64,000 bases of DNA from positions 2,708,144-2,772,143 of the forward strand of contig CM030933.1 of assembly GCA_018136815.1 (NCBI GenBank), read 5' to 3'. The notes below the pieces were generated by a model. That model was given only the letters and a program-made list of their open reading frames with translations. It was not told where the DNA came from and made no database searches. The position numbers and the translations under genes were made by a program. Origin of the DNA: Isochrysis galbana. Lineage: Eukaryota; Haptophyta; Isochrysidales; Isochrysidaceae. Below are positions 1 to 9,256 of the stretch, piece after piece; the first letter of the stretch is position 1, and each line of letters opens with the position of its first letter.

Positions 1-2
1 CG

Positions 3-885
3 GCGATCGAGACGGTCGCGCACTACACCCATGACGAGGATCAGGCCTACCTGATGCTTTACGGTGAGTCGCGGCCGCCACACACTTGGCCTTGCAGCTC
101 CAGCCGGCGAGCGAGGGCGCTTCCTGCACGGCTGGCGAGCGTACTGTGCGGACATGTACAACTAGCTTCCGCACGACAGCATCTCGAGTCGCGTGTTGTG
201 GCTGGCAAGGGGCGCTCAGCTGCGGGTGCTACCATGCGGCCTGGCCTCGGTACAAGCAGGTCCAACACAAGCCTCTGCTCCTCTGGACAGGTGAGGGCGT
301 CTTCGAGACGATTCCAATCGAAGCCGACTACACCGTGGGCGACATGAAGCTGTGGCTCAATTTCCACAAGGTGCGCAGTTCACGTGCACCGAGTCGAGTG
401 CTCGGGCTGCCTGTCTGCTCTCGCCACTCCTCGAATTTGGGTTCCTTCGACTCACGGAGATGGGGATGCCCTTGCTGATTGTAGGGTAAGGACCCGGCCG
501 AGTACGACCTGGTTGGCCCTAAGGGCTGCTGGAAGATGGGCGCTGGCTCGGAAGTGCTCGGTGATGATGTTGTCATTGCGGACGTCATGGGCGAGCGCTT
601 CGAGAACAAGTGGCTCATGCAGCTCTCCCTCTTCCCCAAGAAGAAGTCTGAGTCCACGGGTGGGCGATCCTGCCTTTTTTGTTGGGGCGTGGCGTGTGCG
701 TTCACATTCGTGCCATTCGGCAGCATTCTAACCACAGCTCTCGTTCGCTCGCAGGCCAATGGGAGTCGACGTTCGAGACGATTGAAGAATGGGTCCCGCC
801 GCCACCGGAGGAAGCGTGGGATGAGGAGGATGATGACGAGGTCAAGTGGAAGCAGGAGCTCGAGAAGAACGAGAACGACGGTTGA
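3..885 (+). CDS. Unrecognised protein with acidic C-terminal tail (3' end only)
   Basis: This is the 3' portion of a spliced gene whose start lies outside the window. Four coding pieces join in frame: 3-63, 291-370, 485-659 and 755-885, with GT-AG introns at 64-290, 371-484 and 660-754. The joined product begins AIETVAHYTHDED, contains GVFETIPIEADYTVGDMKLW and WLMQLSLFPKKK, and ends in a tryptophan/proline and acidic tail (EEWVPPPPEEAWDEEDDDE). Each junction restores the codon exactly: G split 1+2 at introns 1 and 3, phase 0 at intron 2. No signal peptide or membrane segment is visible in this part. I do not recognise the family. The regular W/F/D pattern suggests a folded beta-rich domain followed by a charged disordered tail, and that is inference. 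The exon model is more certain than any function. Confidence 0.7.
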
Positions 886-1401
886 GCGTGATCTCAGGGT
901 TGGCGACATCATGCAACGCCGTCTTCTTTGCCGTGCGCGCACAAGGGTCTGTGCATACCTGTCCGGGCAAGAATGTTGGCCTGCGCCCGGGTCCGGTCAC
1001 GTGCCGCATGCACAACTAAGCCACGTTGCAGGTGTGGGTGAGGTACATGTATGGGGCTCCACCTTGGAAGGATTGGTGCTGTCCCGTTGAGCGGCTCGAC
1101 AAATTTTTAGGATAAAGACGCAGTACACAGCCCCGTAGATCCATGGCCTTGCTCAGCCTTCCGTGAAGCTCTTCTTTCGTGCTTCCCATGTTGTGTTTCG
1201 ATGGTTTGTTGCATGCAACGTCAACACGAGTAAGGAAAAGAGAGCTTATAGCTCACAGTGACTAAGTGAGAAAGAATGGCGCTCCTGTGATCGTTTCCGC
1301 GCCGTAGCATGAGTTGCTGCACCAATAATAAAACAAATGAAATATATCCATCAACTTCTTTGCCTTTGTCCGTCTATCTTGGTCTCTCTTCTCGGCCGCC
1401 C
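886..1401. other. Intergenic, 3' flank of the first gene
   Basis: No coding pattern or RNA gene is visible here. The stretch probably contains the 3' UTR of the preceding gene. Its last 100 bases are AT-richer and lead directly to the palindromic 5' end of a retroposon fragment. Confidence 0.4.
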
Positions 1402-1600
1402 AACTAAGTTTATACTTAGTTCGCCCATGGGGGGGCACGAGCCCCCCCCCCCCTCTCCACTCCTCCCCGGCCATGGGGGAGGAACCACTCACTCTCCTGG
1501 CACGCCTGATGGCTTGCCAGGAGCACACAGCCCTACTGACTCATTCCTCTCCCCACAGGACCGCCTGACTCGCCCGCCCTGGCCTGTCGTGGCCAGTAGG
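1402..1600 (+). repeat. Family F retroposon, 5' fragment
   Basis: The fragment starts with the 20-base near-palindrome AACTAAGTTTATACTTAGTT (1402-1421). Five bases later comes ATGGGGGGGCACGAG and a G/C-rich body. The same sequence occurs on the opposite strand at the 5' ends of the complete copies 15191-14441 and 57171-56323. Similarity fades near 1600, so only the 5' quarter of the element is present. No target-site duplication was found. Confidence 0.7.
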
Positions 1601-1986
1601 GGCTGACAAGAGTTGCCGGCGCAACCTTTGGAGCAACTTTGGGGTGTTTGAGCGTGCGAGCAACTCGCAGCATCTTTAAGGGTCACGGGCAACATCGAGC
1701 AACTCGAGCAACTTACCGAGCAACTTTACTACTTTTTACCCCTTAGTTATAGTTATTAGTTAGAACTTAGTGACTTAGAGGGGGGGGGTCGCGGCGCAAG
1801 TGCGGGGGGGGGGGGAGCGCAAGTGGGTACTTGCTCGGCACTTGCACGACTGCGCGACTGCGTTTATGTGAACGAACGAGGTCGAGTTGCAAAGAAAGAG
1901 AGAGGAGATGTCGTTTCACAGCACCCCCCCACACCCCTTCTCTCTCTCTCTCCTCGCTCCTCGCTCCTCGCCGACAACCCAGCTTC
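1601..1986. other. Intergenic with G runs and a CT-rich tract
   Basis: The region holds short GAGCAACT repeats (about 1615-1730), two long G runs (1782-1818) and a pyrimidine tract at 1922-1960. The pyrimidine tract resembles those found before many start codons in this window. No gene is recognised. Confidence 0.4.
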
Positions 1987-2257
1987 ATGTCCTTCCGCAT
2001 CGTCGGCTACGGCGAGAGCGAGAGCAGCGACATGGATGACGCGCTTCCGTCCATTCTCCTCTCCACCACCGCTGGCACCCCACCACACGCCCACAAGAGC
2101 GTGGTGGAGATCGACCACCTCGAGCGAGGCGGACGCCATCCCTCCGCTCCGCAGACAAGAAGCGGCAGAGGAATTCTTCGCCGCCTCTCACGAAAAAAGT
2201 ACTCGCTTCCAGGAAGGATTGAAGGGGTTTTCTTTTTCTTCCCCTCCCCACCCCTAA
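1987..2257 (+). pseudogene. Possible decayed gene fragment after a CT-rich leader
   Basis: An ATG at 1987 follows a pyrimidine-rich leader and opens MSFRIVGYGESESSDMDDAL, which reads like a genuine N terminus. About 50 codons on, the sensible reading jumps to another frame (EADAIPPLRRQEAAEEFF, then STRFQEGLKGF), with no room for an intron between them. This looks like a frameshifted gene fragment or a small unrecognised gene with a sequence error. Function is unknown. Confidence 0.25.
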
Positions 2258-2712
2258 TATTACAAAGTTTTTTCACTATGCACCAGCCAACAAGTGGGCC
2301 GGATGGCTCTGGCTCGGCCGTATTGCACCGACAGCCAGCCTCTTAGCCCTGAAGCCGCATATCCGCACTGCAAAGGCACGACCGAGGGTGAATGCGGAGC
2401 CTGCGAGCCGTCCATCAAGCTGCAGCCGCCACATTGCGCACGTGTGCAACCGCGCATAGAACACCAGACCCAACATGGTGTACGCATGCCGACGCCAGGA
2501 AAGTTAAGAACTGGGGCGGTCGGAAGTTTCCGCCCCTACGCACAGTGGTAAGCGACGAAAACCCATGTCATGTGCGCAATGACCAGTCACAGGATAGCTC
2601 GTGGCCTGTGCCATGTCCGACCAAAGTTGATCAATTGCGCTGCCCTAGCTAGAAAAAGTGAGTTGATGTAGAAGAAGGATCCAGCCTTGCCCGTGCTTCT
2701 TGGAGCCACTAT
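2258..2712. other. Intergenic
   Basis: No feature is recognised. The right part is the likely 3' UTR of the minus-strand gene that ends at 2713. Confidence 0.35.
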
Positions 2713-5370
2713 CTACGAGCCCATGAACGAGAAGGCAGAACCACCGCCCGCATCTGGAGTTGGTTCGGTGAACACAGTGATGGCTGGATCGGGCATCGGC
2801 GTCAGTGCGGACGCCAGACTATCGCCCTGCGAGACCTCCGAACTGCTGCTGATCTGCTCACCGCCAAACATGTTCGCAGAGAGCGCGCCAGCCGTGACAC
2901 CTGTTGGGACAGCCGGAGTGCTGAGAAAGCTGAACGCCGACGGGGCGGAGCCGTCGCCCATCAAAAGCCCATCATGCGAACCTTCGTTCCTCACCTTTGG
3001 AGACAAGTCCCCGGTTTCCTGAAGAGCGGGCTGGTCCGAACTTCCAAAGCCCGACGCGACGATCGACGATCGTCCGAGCTCCACCCAGGCCATCGCTGTC
3101 GGGTCGCTGTGCGCAACATGGGCACGCGACTCGTCGAGCCCCGCGCGGGCCTCACCAACCCCTAGCATGCTATGCGGCAAGCCCGCTCTGGCACCCACCG
3201 CTCCTTGCAGTTTGTGGAGCTCGGCCTGCATTTGGTCCATCGCTCTTTGGAGCGACTCGGGCGTTGCTTCCTCGAGCGATCCGTCGACATCGCGAACAGA
3301 CCCGTCGGCCAGCCTCACGGCGTAGTATGGGCCTGCTGGGTCGTCGTTTTGGACCGCTTCCACCGTCACTGGCTGGCCACGGTAGATTGCAACCGTACCC
3401 ACGGAGAGGGCATGGGGCGCCCCTTGTGGGCCGACATTGGTGGGAGGCGCGACGGAGCCGACGCCGACTGCTGGTGGATGCAAGGGTGGCGAGAGTGACG
3501 GACCTGGTGGCGCCGGCTCAGGGATAGCGGGCGAGGTGGAAGGCGGATCGAGGGTTGCCACTGCGCTACGGAGCCAGGGCGGCGTTCCACCGCCCGCGTG
3601 CTCAGGGTCGATCCCGGAGGCGGCGGAGGCCAGGGCATGGTCACCAAGACCGATCCCCGTGCGCTGCGCGTCGGCAGGTGGTCGCATCGCCACGGACTTC
3701 GCCGGGGTCGGGGGAGCCGACCCCAGGGCCACCCCAGAGGCAACGCCGCCCAACGCATTTGCGTCGCATGCCATCGGAATGACCGAAACGCAAGCCGCCG
3801 GTTCGTGGACAGGTGAGACTGGTGTGGAGCCGCCACCCAGCGCGTGAGATAGTTTTCGTCGCATACCGATTGATATCCCCAGCTCCCTGTAGTCAGACTC
3901 TGTGAGCAGCTTCAGCGCGGCGACCGTGTCGACCTCATTCTCAGCCAGCGTGGAGAGGAGGCGCTCAGCAGAGGCTGCCTCCAGCTTCAGGGAGAGCACC
4001 AACTGCTCTAGATCGGCGCCAACGCCATGGCTCCCGTTGACGGATGACGGGGTACCTGCGCCGCGATCAGGCCCCCACCCGTTGGCTACTGCCTTGGGCG
4101 TCGCGCCGGCGCCGTCGGCCGAAAGCGATAAGCCGAAGGCGTCCTCGGACGTTGAACAGCCGTTTGTGCGTGGGGCGCTGCCAGCCGAGCTAGCATCGCT
4201 ATGTCGCCATGTCGCAAGCCCAAAGGGGTCTACTGCGGGCGCTGGCGTGCCCCCCATACCCACGCAGCTCGTGAGTGATGACATTGAAGACGAGGCCGAA
4301 ACGGCCGCCCGCGACCGGTCGTTCGCGGCTGAGTGCGGGTTCAGTGCGTCAGCTTGTCGTCGTAACTCCTCTGCCTTACGCCTAAGCTCCTCGGCCTGTG
4401 CGCGCCGCTGCGCGTCCTCCTCCTCGGCACGCAACCTCGCCTCAGCTTCGCGCTGGACACGCTCCGCCACCGCCGCCGCCTCGGCTTCGCGCGCGGTGAG
4501 CTCGAAGACGTCTGCGTTGGAGCGGGAGCATGCCTCCACAGCCAATGCCGACGCCTCGGCTGCGTCCTCCGCCTGTTTTGCGCGGACCCCACGCTGATGC
4601 CGCGCTTGCGAGAGCGCCACCTCAGCTGCGGCGAGTGCCGCCTCCGCCTCGCTCTCCACCCGTTGCGCCTCCAATAGAGCAGTGGCTGCGCGCGAGGCCT
4701 CGGCAGCCAGGAGCTCCTTTCGCTCCTCGAGTGCAGCAGCCTCGTACTTCGCCGTCTCGAGGGCACGGCGCGCCTCCGCTGCCTCCGCCGCTGCTGGCGC
4801 GGCCTCGGCGGCCGCCGCCGCGGCGATGCGGGCCTGCGTGGCATCCGAAGCGGAAGAGGCGCGCACGGAGGTCGTCGCCGCGATAAGGTCGTCGCCCAGC
4901 CCACCGCCGGGTGCCTCATTCGTCTGCACGGTCTCATATACCTCAGGCGCCAATGGAGAAAGCCCCATCGACAGGCCAGCAAAGAGGCCTCCGCCCAAAG
5001 TATTGGGAGTGGGCGCGGGCGACGCGGTCGAGAGCCCCGCAAACATGTCAGCCACGCCGCCGCCTTCCATTCCACTGGGTGGCGAGCCAAAGCCGGTGGG
5101 CGGCGTGGCGAACTGCATAAAGCTGTCAAGAACGCTGCCGTCCGCTTCTGAGCCCCTCTCCGAGCCGGGAGGAGTAAAGCCACTGAGAGACTGCTTCTGC
5201 TGCTGCGCCTGGGATGGCGGCGCGAGCTCGTTGGCAGGCACGCCTGCGAGCCAGCACTCTGCACCGTCGAGATCTCCTCCGCTCGCCTCTAGCGCTTCTT
5301 TGCAGCGTACGAGAGACTGGCCCGTGCGGCTGCGAAGTGCCTTCACGCTCTCGTACGGCACGCGAGGCAT
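2713..5370 (-). CDS. TS-N/UBA-like, coiled-coil and SAM domain protein
   Basis: This is a single-exon gene of 885 residues. Residues 5-42 (VKALRSRTGQSLVRCKEAL and following) match the TS-N/UBA fold known from the N terminus of elongation factor Ts. A low-complexity linker follows, then an Ala/Glu/Arg coiled coil at about 180-345 ending in RAEEEDAQRRAQAEELRRK. A SAM-like domain lies at roughly 455-515 (LAENEVDTVAALKLLTESD, then YRELGISIGMRRKL). A small beta-like segment near 675-705 contains YYAVRLADGSVRDVDG. The C terminus repeats SAFSFL and SAFSFM, and a DPFG motif lies between coil and SAM. UBA-like and SAM modules bind ubiquitin and partner proteins, and DPF motifs bind AP-2 appendages in endocytic adaptors. 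A scaffold or adaptor role is therefore inferred, not shown. The start sits directly after a pyrimidine-rich leader. Long overlapping frames on the other strand are GC-driven shadows. Confidence 0.75.
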   Translation of the reverse strand: MPRVPYESVKALRSRTGQSLVRCKEALEASGGDLDGAECWLAGVPANELAPPSQAQQQKQSLSGFTPPGSERGSEADGSVLDSFMQFATPPTGFGSPPSGMEGGGVADMFAGLSTASPAPTPNTLGGGLFAGLSMGLSPLAPEVYETVQTNEAPGGGLGDDLIAATTSVRASSASDATQARIAAAAAAEAAPAAAEAAEARRALETAKYEAAALEERKELLAAEASRAATALLEAQRVESEAEAALAAAEVALSQARHQRGVRAKQAEDAAEASALAVEACSRSNADVFELTAREAEAAAVAERVQREAEARLRAEEEDAQRRAQAEELRRKAEELRRQADALNPHSAANDRSRAAVSASSSMSSLTSCVGMGGTPAPAVDPFGLATWRHSDASSAGSAPRTNGCSTSEDAFGLSLSADGAGATPKAVANGWGPDRGAGTPSSVNGSHGVGADLEQLVLSLKLEAASAERLLSTLAENEVDTVAALKLLTESDYRELGISIGMRRKLSHALGGGSTPVSPVHEPAACVSVIPMACDANALGGVASGVALGSAPPTPAKSVAMRPPADAQRTGIGLGDHALASAASGIDPEHAGGGTPPWLRSAVATLDPPSTSPAIPEPAPPGPSLSPPLHPPAVGVGSVAPPTNVGPQGAPHALSVGTVAIYRGQPVTVEAVQNDDPAGPYYAVRLADGSVRDVDGSLEEATPESLQRAMDQMQAELHKLQGAVGARAGLPHSMLGVGEARAGLDESRAHVAHSDPTAMAWVELGRSSIVASGFGSSDQPALQETGDLSPKVRNEGSHDGLLMGDGSAPSAFSFLSTPAVPTGVTAGALSANMFGGEQISSSSEVSQGDSLASALTPMPDPAITVFTEPTPDAGGGSAFSFMGS

Positions 5371-5625
5371 CAGAGATCGATCGCTGAATAGAGAGAGGGG
5401 GGGGGGGGAGGGGGGGGGGCCGAGGCGGAGGCGGAGGCAGAGAGGAGCGTGGCGGCAGAAGGAAAGAACCCGGGAAGGGAGGGGCCGGACAGGCGAGAAG
5501 AGAGTGAGAAAGGGAGAGAGGGAGAGTGGGAGACGGAGCTGTGCGCACGGCGCCGCTCTCGCGCGGCGGCGGGCTCTCTCCTCGTCGAGGACCCCCCTCC
5601 CCCCCTTTCCCCCTTCCCGCTATTT
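5371..5625 (-). promoter_or_regulatory. Pyrimidine-rich leader/promoter of the SAM-domain gene
   Basis: On the gene's sense strand this is an almost uninterrupted CT/C tract, including C runs at 5397-5420, ending about 15 bases before the ATG at 5370. Comparable tracts precede most other genes here, so a shared promoter or 5' UTR feature is likely. No TATA-like box stands out. Confidence 0.45.
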
Positions 5626-6204
5626 TAGTATCGTAGTTAATAGTTGATTATAATGGGCATTTGGCGTGCGTATGAGTGAGCGCGTGTCTGCCAAGCGCGG
5701 CGACCAGCGAACAGGTCTGAAAATAGGGTGATTTGAGAAGGATGGATGGGTCGATCGATGGATGTGGACAAATTCGAATCCCATGATGAGAGAGCAGGTG
5801 ATGATACCGGCAGTGCGACAGAAGCTACGGTCGGCGTCTCGCGTCTTCATCCAAACATCCAAACGGAAACGGATACAATCACGCGACTCCCCACAAAAGC
5901 AAAAGCATGAGAGCAAGAACTTGGCTCCGGCGAGAATTTCGAGATTTTTTGGTACAAAATTTGGAATTTTGGTCCATCATCGAAATTAAAATTTTTGACC
6001 GAAATTTGGGTCACGCGGGAGCGAAAGTTGCAAGCCCGCAGCCGGATGACGCCCGCGGCGAGCAGCGCGACCGGCCCGTCGCGCCGCTTGGCCACTTGAG
6101 GAGCTGCACCTCCAGGCGTCCAAGCGAGCGCTTGTCGACGTCAATCAGGGCCATGGCCCTGGGCGTCGGGCCGGATCGAATCGAGCGATTCCTGCGGTGC
6201 GAGG
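5626..6204. other. Intergenic
   Basis: No gene is recognised. The stretch 5930-6010 is AT-rich with an inverted repeat (CGAGATTTTTTGGTACAAAA region). A piece of LINE-like sequence may begin near 6030. Confidence 0.35.
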
Positions 6205-6480
6205 GGCCAGGATGGGTTATAGTACGAGTGTGTGCGACCCTTAAGAACCAGTGTGCGACCTACTATTGACCCCCCACCCTGCTCGCGAGAGCTCTGGGCT
6301 TTGCATGGCCACCACCTCCAGGCCATTCTTCGGCCGATCACGCGCGATCGGACGTCGCGGAAGCTCCGCGTTTCTTATGGTGATGCGCCCTACATTCACT
6401 ACTCTGATTCCCTCCCGTGATCGCCCGCCTCAATCTCCCAAAATAGCCCGCCACACGCGGGGGAAGGGAGGGGGGTCCCT
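6205..6480 (+). mobile_element. LINE internal segment, inverted relative to 12010-12302
   Basis: The segment shares a recognisable block with the reverse complement of about 12010-12302: CCAGGATGGGTTA, then GAGTGTGTGCGACCCT, then the CTCGCGAGAGCTCTGGG/CATGGCCACCACCTCCAGG region, ending TCCCAAAATAGCCCGCCACA. In both copies one reading frame conserves CSRELW(A/V)LHGHHLQAIL and DRTSRK. This is consistent with the spacer between endonuclease and reverse transcriptase of a LINE ORF2. It is decayed. Confidence 0.55.
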
Positions 6481-6524
6481 CACCGGCGCCATTGCCCCTC
6501 GTGGGGCGGGAGGGATAGAATATG

Positions 6525-6708
6525 CTAGACAATCCGATCACGCACTCCGAGATGACACGGGCCATACGGCAATTAGCCAAAGGAAAATCGGCGGGGCCCG
6601 ACGGGATCCCGATGGAGTTCTATCAGACCTTCGAAAAAATGATCGTCCCACACCTCTCTCTCGGACATGCTCAACGAAGCGTACGCAAATGGTGAAATAC
6701 CGGAGTCC
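6525..6708 (+). pseudogene. LINE reverse-transcriptase fragment (RT domain 0/1)
   Basis: The frame reads LDNPITHSEMTRAIRQLAKG, then KSAGPDGIPMEFYQTFEKM, then IVPHLS. KSAGPDG(I/F)P followed by EFY is the classic opening of a non-LTR retrotransposon reverse transcriptase. A frameshift near 6665 moves the continuation MLNEAYANGEIPES to another frame, after which the sequence runs straight into G/C-rich family F material. The fragment is clearly dead. It shows that APE-type LINEs of the L1/Tad-like group have been active in this genome. Confidence 0.8.
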
Positions 6709-6980
6709 TCCCCCTGGGCCCCCCTGTTCAGGACCCCCCAGCCAGCTCCAGTCGACTTGCAGGGCCGCGGAGCGCCAGCGAGGGAGAGGCAGGAGGGGCC
6801 AGGGCCATGCCCCAGCCTCACCTGCCCCCTGAGCTGTGCTCCCAGGCCCTGCAGGCCATCTGGGGACCTGAGCGAGGGGCCGCAGGCGCGCGCCATGGGC
6901 CCCCGCCGCAGGGAAGAGAGGAGGAAAAGGGAAGAGGGAGGGGAGGGGGGAGCGGCAGCTCTCCCCTCCGGTGTTTACGT
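6709..6980 (+). repeat. Family F-related repeat body
   Basis: This G/C-rich stretch contains CAGCCAGCTCCAGTCGAC, then GCCAGCGAGGGAGAGGCAGG and GGGCCAGGGCCATGCCCCAG. The same blocks occur at 45460-45600 and, more diverged, within the F copies at 14441-15191, 50436-51024 and 56323-57171. Here it is fused directly to the reverse-transcriptase fragment, so the copy is chimeric. Confidence 0.6.
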
Positions 6981-7535
6981 GTCTTCTAGACCTAGTTGGG
7001 TAAGAGAAGACGGGGGCGCCAGAGCCAGGAGGGAAGGGCCGCGGCTCGCCGCGGCCACTCGCTCGGGCGAGGGAGATTAGCGCTCTAGGCCCCTAAACTC
7101 ACGAGTGCCCCCCCCCCCCTGCGTTGTTTTACCCGAAAGGGGTTTTCCCCCAGCGTGGCCTCGAGGAGAGGGTGTGCTGGGGTGCGTAGGGTCGGTGCTT
7201 GCACTGGGGGGAGGACAAATATCGAGGGAAGGGGGCAATGCCCCCCCCCCCCCCGGTACCACTCGGACACCTGGCTCGCCAGGCATGGCGGGAGTCCGGG
7301 GCTGAAAAGTTGTGTCCAATTAGCTAGTGGGGTTGGCTAGGATATAACATTTTAATTTTATTTATTCAATCGAAATTCTGGCCGGAGCCAACCCACCGTC
7401 GGACCGTCGGTCCCACGCCGGTTGCGTACGCCTGGTTTGGATGGCTCCTCGATCATCACTATGCCGTCATGAACGACGAGTGAGATTCCTTCTCTCCCTT
7501 CTTCTTTCCGTCTTCGACGAGGGGTGTGGGTGGCA
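6981..7535. other. Intergenic with C runs
   Basis: No gene is visible. C homopolymers at 7107-7119 and 7240-7254 and short G/C palindromes suggest further degraded repeat DNA. Confidence 0.35.
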
Positions 7536-7552
7536 TAACATCCACTACGGAT
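7536..7552 (+). repeat. Left target-site duplication of element 7553-8698
   Basis: The 17-base sequence TAACATCCACTACGGAT recurs exactly at 8699-8715, bracketing the element. This length is typical of target-primed reverse transcription. Confidence 0.85.
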
Positions 7553-8698
7553 CAATTGTTATAGTTTGAACTATGGAGCGTGCCGCGACCGCTCCCGAGC
7601 CTCAGGCGACCCTCGCCACCGCGCCCCACCTGGGACGCCCCATGCCGCCCGAGGCGGCTCGTCAGAAAGCCCTCTCAGAGCCCATCCAACCCATCCAAAC
7701 CACGCCCGCGCAAGCGCGCGGGGTGGCGAGCACTGGCACCGAACAGGTTGCCCCCATGGCTCTGCGTAGCATGCAGGGGGTCTTTGTTTGAGACCCCCTC
7801 CAACAGTGGGAAACCCTCCCACCCCAAGAGCACCTCATGTGGGAGGGCAGCTCAGCTGCCCTCCCCATGGTGGAAACCTCTACCATCAGTGCACCCAACA
7901 TGGGAGGGCTCTTCACAACCATCAATCTCCTACGGAGAGCAACTTGTGCCTCTGTTTTTCAACATGTTGACTCACTTCTCATTTTCACCCCACTCCTGTG
8001 GGCCACAAGAACCTATAACTCAGTGCCCTGCCTTGGAGGGCTCTCCTTCAACACTTGACTCCCTCTCCTACTCTCCCTTCCCTCTAGAACCAACCCAAAC
8101 AGCACGAACCCCCTCGCCCTCTGTTCAAAGCACCAAAAATTTCAACTCAAGACCCTTGTTGATACACTTCACGTTTTCACCCCACTCTTGTGGGCCACAA
8201 TTACCTACAACTCTGTGCCCTGCCTTGGGCCCTCTTCCAACACTTCACTCCCTCTCCCACTCCCTCTTCCAACTACAACTAACCCAAGAAGCACAAACCC
8301 CCTTGCCCTCTGTTTCAAGCACCAAAAATTTCGACTCAAGACAAGAGGGAGGACATGTCTTGAGGCGGCGTCGCTGCCCATGCCTAGCGCAAGGGTATAG
8401 CGCCCCCACTCAGACATCTCCTTCCCCACAGCTCCTCTCTGAGGAGTTGCTCCTCTCCCTCCCATGAGGCCCCCTTGCCTGCGAGACCAGAACAGGATCC
8501 TGGCGTAGGGGGCTGTCTGAGTGTGGAGGGAGGGGCGCTCTGGCTAGCGCAGGTAGAAAGCTAGTGAAGAGCTGGGTGGCATAAGGGGGGAAGGGTGCTT
8601 GCGCTTGCCGCGGCATGGTGTCCTGTCTTGAGTGAACGCTAGTCCCGTTCCTTTGCCGCGCCGCGACCCATAAATATTTGTTAAAAATTAAAAAAATT
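7553..8698 (+). mobile_element. LINE-like/non-autonomous retroelement with 17 bp TSD
   Basis: The 1146 bp element is bounded by identical 17-base duplications. Its 5' end carries the palindrome ATAGTTTGAACTAT (7561-7574), whose last bases form the ATG of a MERA-type reading frame (7573-7791). Its 3' end is A-rich (TTAAAAATTAAAAAAATTT). The middle contains a tandem 192 bp duplication (from about 7970 and about 8162) and no reverse-transcriptase motifs. It must therefore have been mobilised by enzymes supplied by another element. The ORF1-like start (MERAATAPEPQATLATAPHL) resembles the truncated copy at 36329 (MERAPTAPTSQPP). Confidence 0.75.
7580..8467 (+). CDS. Element-encoded ORF with in-frame 64-residue tandem repeat
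   Basis: This 295-codon open frame inside the retroelement overlaps the MERA frame in a different phase. It contains two copies of a 64-residue unit, HFSFSPHSCGPQ...STKNFNSRP and HFTFSPHSCGPQ...STKNFDSRQ, exactly 192 bases apart so that the phase is kept. The product is Ser/Pro/Thr-rich with no recognised domain. It could be a translated accessory product of the element or an accidental open frame. The frame-preserving duplication favours the first only weakly. Confidence 0.3.
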   Translation: MPRPLPSLRRPSPPRPTWDAPCRPRRLVRKPSQSPSNPSKPRPRKRAGWRALAPNRLPPWLCVACRGSLFETPSNSGKPSHPKSTSCGRAAQLPSPWWKPLPSVHPTWEGSSQPSISYGEQLVPLFFNMLTHFSFSPHSCGPQEPITQCPALEGSPSTLDSLSYSPFPLEPTQTARTPSPSVQSTKNFNSRPLLIHFTFSPHSCGPQLPTTLCPALGPLPTLHSLSHSLFQLQLTQEAQTPLPSVSSTKNFDSRQEGGHVLRRRRCPCLAQGYSAPTQTSPSPQLLSEELLLSLP

Positions 8699-8715
8699 TA
8701 ACATCCACTACGGAT

Positions 8716-9050
8716 AGAAAGCTCTAGATCAAAAGGCCAAAAGTCAAAAGTCAAAAGCTTGTTCGAATGTTGAATGTTGGGTTTCACAGTAACCGTCGTT
8801 CGAACGGCGCTGTGAATCTAGACTCTTCTCTCCGGATTTCGCTCTCCCAACCCACCCAACCCATTATTAGGCTGTGCGTGTGCCGTATGAGAATTATAAT
8901 TGTCCTACAAGGCATAACATCCACTACGGATAGAAAGCTAGATCAAAAGCTGGTTCGAATCTACTAAAGTTAAAGAGGTGGAACAAGTTAGAGTTAGGAG
9001 GATAGGAAGCGCCCCGTCCGCGCTTCACTCGGGGGCGGGGGAGGGCAGCG
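8716..9050. other. Intergenic with duplicated target sequence
   Basis: The target motif AACATCCACTACGGATAGAA recurs at 8915 with matching downstream bases (AAAGCT, AGATCAAAAG, GTTCGAAT). The pre-insertion site was therefore already a duplicated segment of about 60 bases. No gene is visible. Confidence 0.5.
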
Positions 9051-9055
9051 CCCCC

Positions 9056-9256
9056 TCGCTCTCCGTCTCTCTCTCTCTCCCTCCCTCCCTTCCTCGCTTC
9101 CTCCCTCCGTCTCTCCACCCACCCCACAGCCACAGCCACCCACCCCACACGAAAGGTCACTCAGCCTCTCCCTCTAGCTCTCCCTCCCTCCCCTCCCCTT
9201 CCCTTCTCCCCCCCCCCCCCCCGTGTTTCTCTCCGTTCTCTCCCTCTCTCCCCCCG
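9056..9256 (+). promoter_or_regulatory. Pyrimidine-rich leader of GTF3C5
   Basis: A CT/C-rich tract of about 200 bases, with (CT)n and C runs, ends at the ATG. An open frame continues upstream through it in phase, but its translation is low-complexity Ser/Pro/Leu. It is best read as 5' UTR. Confidence 0.5.

Noticed and set aside
4341-5647. Long open frames on both strands overlapping the SAM-domain gene
   Set aside because: They are antisense or off-frame shadows of a GC-rich coiled-coil region, with Arg/Pro/Ala-rich nonsense composition and no domains.
8978-9256. In-frame N-terminal extension of GTF3C5
   Set aside because: The extension is Ser/Pro/Leu low complexity from a CT tract, and conservation begins after the ATG at 9257.
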